This document shows positions 7,225 to 9,035 of a stretch of 9,035 nt of DNA, piece by piece. This stretch comes from UMGS1601 sp964617585. Lineage in GTDB: Bacteria > Bacillota > Clostridia > Oscillospirales > Ruminococcaceae. The stretch is from the NCBI GenBank assembly GCA_964617585.1, contig CAZTXS010000042.1:1-9035 (forward strand). Reading direction: 5' to 3'. Position 1 is the stretch's first letter. Each line of letters opens with the position of its first letter. The notes under the pieces were generated by a model. That model saw only the letters and a program-made list of their open reading frames with translations. It ran no database searches and was not told the DNA's origin. The position numbers and the translations under genes were made by a program.

Positions 7225-7506
7225 GTAATTACACCCAAATGAAAATCACTTTGCTTCCTTTTTTGCTTGAATTTCTTAATTTAAACCGCTTCTCTTTTTT
7301 AGCGTTTTAAATCTCAAAAAGTTTCAGGGGTAGGGGAATTTTTATATTTTGTTGATAAAATGTTAATAAAACAGATATGTACAATTTCACCTTTGTGATT
7401 CCTGACAAAGCAGACTTTAAAATTCAGTATGTTTTTTATTTCCAAAAATTTTTTATCTTACACTGCATATAAAAAATTTATAATGACGGGCGAGCCCTTA
7501 TTGAAC
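7225..7506. other. Non-coding region between tRNA-His terminator and rhs promoter
   Basis: No convincing gene on either strand. It contains an inverted repeat at 7280-7311 (tttaaa-c-cgct / agcg-t-tttaaa with a 10-base pyrimidine loop), a GGGCGAGCCC mini-hairpin near 7487-7497, and a TATAAA/TTTATA palindrome near 7468-7482. None is followed by a T tract on either strand, so I do not call them terminators. The first lies about 55 bp upstream of the candidate rhs promoter and could be a regulator site. Confidence 0.4.
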
Positions 7507-7555
7507 AAAAAAAATAACCCCGGTAAAATAGGACAATCACCTAAATTACAGGGTT
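7507..7555 (-). terminator. Intrinsic terminator after tRNA-His
   Basis: On the minus strand AACCC (7551-7555) pairs with GGGTT (7516-7520). Inside it GTAA pairs with TTAC, and after a 2x2 mismatch TAGG pairs with CCTA, closing a 7-base loop. The stem is followed at once by A and eight Ts (7507-7514). It lies 8 bp past the tRNA-His CCA and is a natural end for the tRNA transcript. Confidence 0.75.
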
Positions 7556-7563
7556 TACCTTGA

Positions 7564-7641
7564 TGGGGTGGGTGATGGGATTCGAACCCACGATCTTCAG
7601 GACCACAATCTGACGCGTTAACCGACTACGCTACACCCACC
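7564..7641 (-). tRNA. tRNA-His (GTG)
   Basis: The cloverleaf folds well. The acceptor GTGGGTG pairs with CACCCAC, and the anticodon loop TTGTGGT has GTG at 7604-7606. The T arm is GGGTTCGAATCCC. The extra G-1 (7641) opposite C73 (7567) is the identity mark of bacterial tRNA-His and is gene-encoded here. CCA is encoded at 7564-7566. Last gene of the cluster, 16 nt after tRNA-Arg. Confidence 0.97.
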
Positions 7642-7657
7642 GTAATATATGAAAATA

Positions 7658-7734
<77 letters not shown>

Positions 7735-7738
7735 ATAC

Positions 7739-7763
7739 AAAAAAATTGCACCGATATGGTGCA
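7739..7763 (-). terminator. Terminator-like hairpin between tRNA-Gly and tRNA-Arg
   Basis: On the minus strand TGCACC (7758-7763) pairs perfectly with GGTGCA (7747-7752) across an ATATC loop, followed by a T-rich tract including seven Ts (7739-7745). The stem is short (6 bp, 4 of them G-C), so partial termination is likely. It may set the ratio of tRNA-Gly to tRNA-Arg/His or act as a processing spacer. A 12-bp palindrome ACTCTGCAGAGT lies just upstream. Confidence 0.6.
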
Positions 7764-7785
7764 TTCTTAAACTCTGCAGAGTCGC

Positions 7786-7859
7786 TGGAGCGGGTGATGG
7801 GAATCGAACCCACACGACCAGCTTGGAAGGCTGGGATTCTACCATTGAACTACACCCGC
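7786..7859 (-). tRNA. tRNA-Gly (TCC)
   Basis: The acceptor GCGGGTG pairs with CACCCGC, with discriminator T and encoded CCA at 7786-7788. The anticodon stem CCAGC/GCTGG holds the loop CTTCCAA with TCC at 7825-7827, which reads GGA/GGG. The T arm is GGGTTCGATTCCC. First gene of the cluster, about 23 nt after the predicted transcription start. Confidence 0.97.
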
Positions 7860-7888
7860 ATAAATACTTTACTCAATTAACGAAAATC

Positions 7889-7917
7889 ATTATATCATCA
7901 TTTTTTTTACTTGTCAA
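7889..7917 (-). promoter_or_regulatory. Consensus sigma-A promoter of the tRNA cluster
   Basis: Perfect TTGACA (7912-7917) and perfect TATAAT (7889-7894) with a 17-bp spacer. This is the ideal housekeeping promoter, as expected for stable RNA. The predicted start is near 7882. Confidence 0.92.
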
Positions 7918-8180
7918 CCCTTTTTTTAAAAAAGAAAGAGAAATTTATTTTTTTGGCTTATTAAGGTTGCCCTTTTTCCCTTTTTTTGCTCGTTTTTACC
8001 TCGTTTTTTCTCATTATCTCATACTAAACGCCTCCTTTTCTCACACTAAACGCAACCCTTTTCGTACTGTTGCATTTACTTTGAGAATTTAAGTAAATTT
8101 ATTTTATAGTGTAGCGTTACAAAAGAGGTAAAAAAAGCGATTGGATAAAGATAAGTTAGAATAAGTCTACCGAATAAAAA
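7918..8180. other. Non-coding pyrimidine-rich region between transglutaminase gene and tRNA promoter
   Basis: On the plus strand this is T/C-rich, with many T runs in 7918-8015. It holds the 22-bp tandem repeat (8017-8060) and an 8-bp inverted repeat atttactt/aagtaaat (8074-8098) with no T tract. No clear terminator follows the transglutaminase stop. Only very short Lys-rich open stretches exist on the minus strand. Confidence 0.5.
8017..8060. repeat. Imperfect 22-bp tandem duplication
   Basis: Two copies of a unit that starts tctcaYactaaacgc, at 8017-8038 and 8039-8060, with a few differences near the end of the unit. It looks like a local slippage duplication. No function is evident. Confidence 0.75.
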
Positions 8181-9035
8181 TCAACTACCCACAAACCTTA
8201 GACTCAACTTATCTCCACCGCTGACCAGTGAGAAATTTTTGCAGGGTTTAATAAAGAAGTAATAAAAGTCAGGCAGAATACTTTGCACAGTATGCGTCTT
8301 TTTAAAAACTGTTGACATTTCGCTTTCAATATAAAAATATTTTGAAAAGTATTTGCTTGTGTTATCAGATATATCATCACTGCCGTAGCCGCATTCATCT
8401 CCGATAGTTAAATCGCAAATGTACCAGATTCCGTCTATTTCAACCGAATTCCAAGTGTGATTTTCACTGCAAAGAACCTGTGAATTTATTTCATAATACT
8501 GGCACATCATCTGAAATGCGCAGGCATAGGTTCCGCAAACGCCCGGCACGCTTTTTCCTTCATTAGCGGACAATACACGATACATAACCGAATCAGCTTT
8601 CCATAAGTCATATCCGTACTTTGACGGATTATCTTTTTCATAATAAATTTTATTACACAAATAATGATATATTATCGTAACCTTTTCATATTCGGTTAAA
8701 TTGCCGCTTAAATATTTCGTTTTAAACTTATTAAGCGACGTTTTAATTTCATGAAAATGCTTCCATGTGTCAGATATTTTTCTTTTCCGGAGATCATTAA
8801 AGGATTCATTAATATTGGATTTCGCTTTGATTATGGAATTGTAAAGATTACTGTAAATCTTCCTTGCGGAAGCCGTAACCTTTTTATTTTTGATATTTTT
8901 ATATGTAAACTTTTTATTTGACTTATAGGCTTTTTTAAACTTTTCAGTATTAATAATCTTATACATATATTTCGCTTTTTTAAGCTTTGTTTTATAAACT
9001 TCTAAATCAGAAGAAAAATTACTCCAGTCAAGATA
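8181..9035 (-). CDS. Transglutaminase-like cysteine protein, 5' end outside the window
   Basis: The frame is open through the right edge: 23 codons (YLDWSNFSSDLEVYKTK...) lie upstream of the first internal ATG at 8966, so the true start is outside and that ATG should not be used. Visible are 284 residues. A Lys-rich helical N-terminal stretch leads to LTEYEKVTIIYHYLCNKIYY, the helix that commonly precedes this domain, then GVCGTYACAFQMMCQYY with the nucleophile Cys (8535-8537), ENHTWNSVEI with the His, and WYICDLTIGD with the Asp. This is the Cys-His-Asp order of the transglutaminase core superfamily. In Firmicutes such domains occur in secreted or wall-linked proteins acting as proteases or cross-linking enzymes. 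The substrate cannot be told. No link to the rhs locus is implied, since the tRNA cluster with its own promoter lies between. Confidence 0.88.
   Translation of the reverse strand, partial: YLDWSNFSSDLEVYKTKLKKAKYMYKIINTEKFKKAYKSNKKFTYKNIKNKKVTASARKIYSNLYNSIIKAKSNINESFNDLRKRKISDTWKHFHEIKTSLNKFKTKYLSGNLTEYEKVTIIYHYLCNKIYYEKDNPSKYGYDLWKADSVMYRVLSANEGKSVPGVCGTYACAFQMMCQYYEINSQVLCSENHTWNSVEIDGIWYICDLTIGDECGYGSDDISDNTSKYFSKYFYIESEMSTVFKKTHTVQSILPDFYYFFIKPCKNFSLVSGGDKLSLRFVGS

Noticed and set aside
7225..7506. CRISPR array, riboswitch or integration site next to tRNA-His
   Set aside because: No repeat-spacer pattern, no recognisable riboswitch core, and no copy of the tRNA-His 3' end elsewhere in the window.
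7823..8092. 89-codon plus-strand frame overlapping tRNA-Gly
   Set aside because: It begins inside the tRNA and crosses its promoter; the protein is low-complexity Phe/Leu from T-rich DNA.
8074..8098. Inverted repeat atttactt/aagtaaat as terminator of the transglutaminase-like gene
   Set aside because: The stem is nearly all A-T and no T tract follows on the minus strand.
8204..8398. 64-codon minus-strand frame
   Set aside because: It lies inside the transglutaminase-like gene in another frame; the main frame has a complete catalytic Cys-His-Asp set.
8966..8966. ATG at 8966 as the start of the transglutaminase-like gene
   Set aside because: The frame is open for 23 more codons to the window edge, and no ribosome binding site precedes this ATG.

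Overview
The window looks like chromosomal accessory DNA from a low-GC Gram-positive bacterium, most likely a gut-type clostridial Firmicute. This rests on AT-rich DNA, GGAGG-type Shine-Dalgarno sites, a Gram-positive style secreted YD-repeat wall protein, consensus TTGACA/TATAAT promoter elements, and tRNA genes with encoded CCA ends. Every supported gene is on the minus strand, so transcription runs from high to low coordinates.

From the right edge: (1) 8181-9035 is the 3' part of a transglutaminase-like protein whose start lies outside the window. (2) 7507-7917 is a tRNA cluster, Gly(TCC)-Arg(TCT)-His(GTG), with a perfect consensus promoter upstream of tRNA-Gly, a terminator-like hairpin after tRNA-Gly and a stronger terminator after tRNA-His. 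(3) 7108-7506 is a non-coding leader and promoter region. (4) 1645-7107 is an intact 1820-residue secreted RHS/YD-repeat (WapA-like) polymorphic toxin. Its order is signal peptide, N-terminal region, DNRLRE-like beta domain, YD repeats, an inserted carbohydrate-binding-like module, more YD repeats, RHS hallmark motif, and a 184-residue variable C-terminal toxin. (5) 1109-1648 overlaps the toxin stop by ATGA and encodes a membrane-anchored candidate immunity protein. (6) 17-999 is a displaced second RHS tip. It repeats 317 bp of the main gene's hallmark region almost exactly, then carries a different toxin domain that is split by a one-base frameshift. (7) At the extreme left a Shine-Dalgarno site points to another gene just outside, plausibly the second immunity gene.

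The arrangement fits an expressed rhs gene followed by its toxin/immunity pair and then a silent 'orphan' toxin cassette. The two hallmark copies are 1512 bp apart (504 codons), so recombination between them would keep the reading frame and swap the expressed toxin. The most interesting parts are the two toxin tips. The expressed tip has no family I recognise. The orphan tip has a His...Cys pattern like clan CD (caspase/CHAT) cysteine peptidases, and its second half is found only after a -1 shift at an A6 run. These functional readings are inferences from sequence patterns; no database search was possible.
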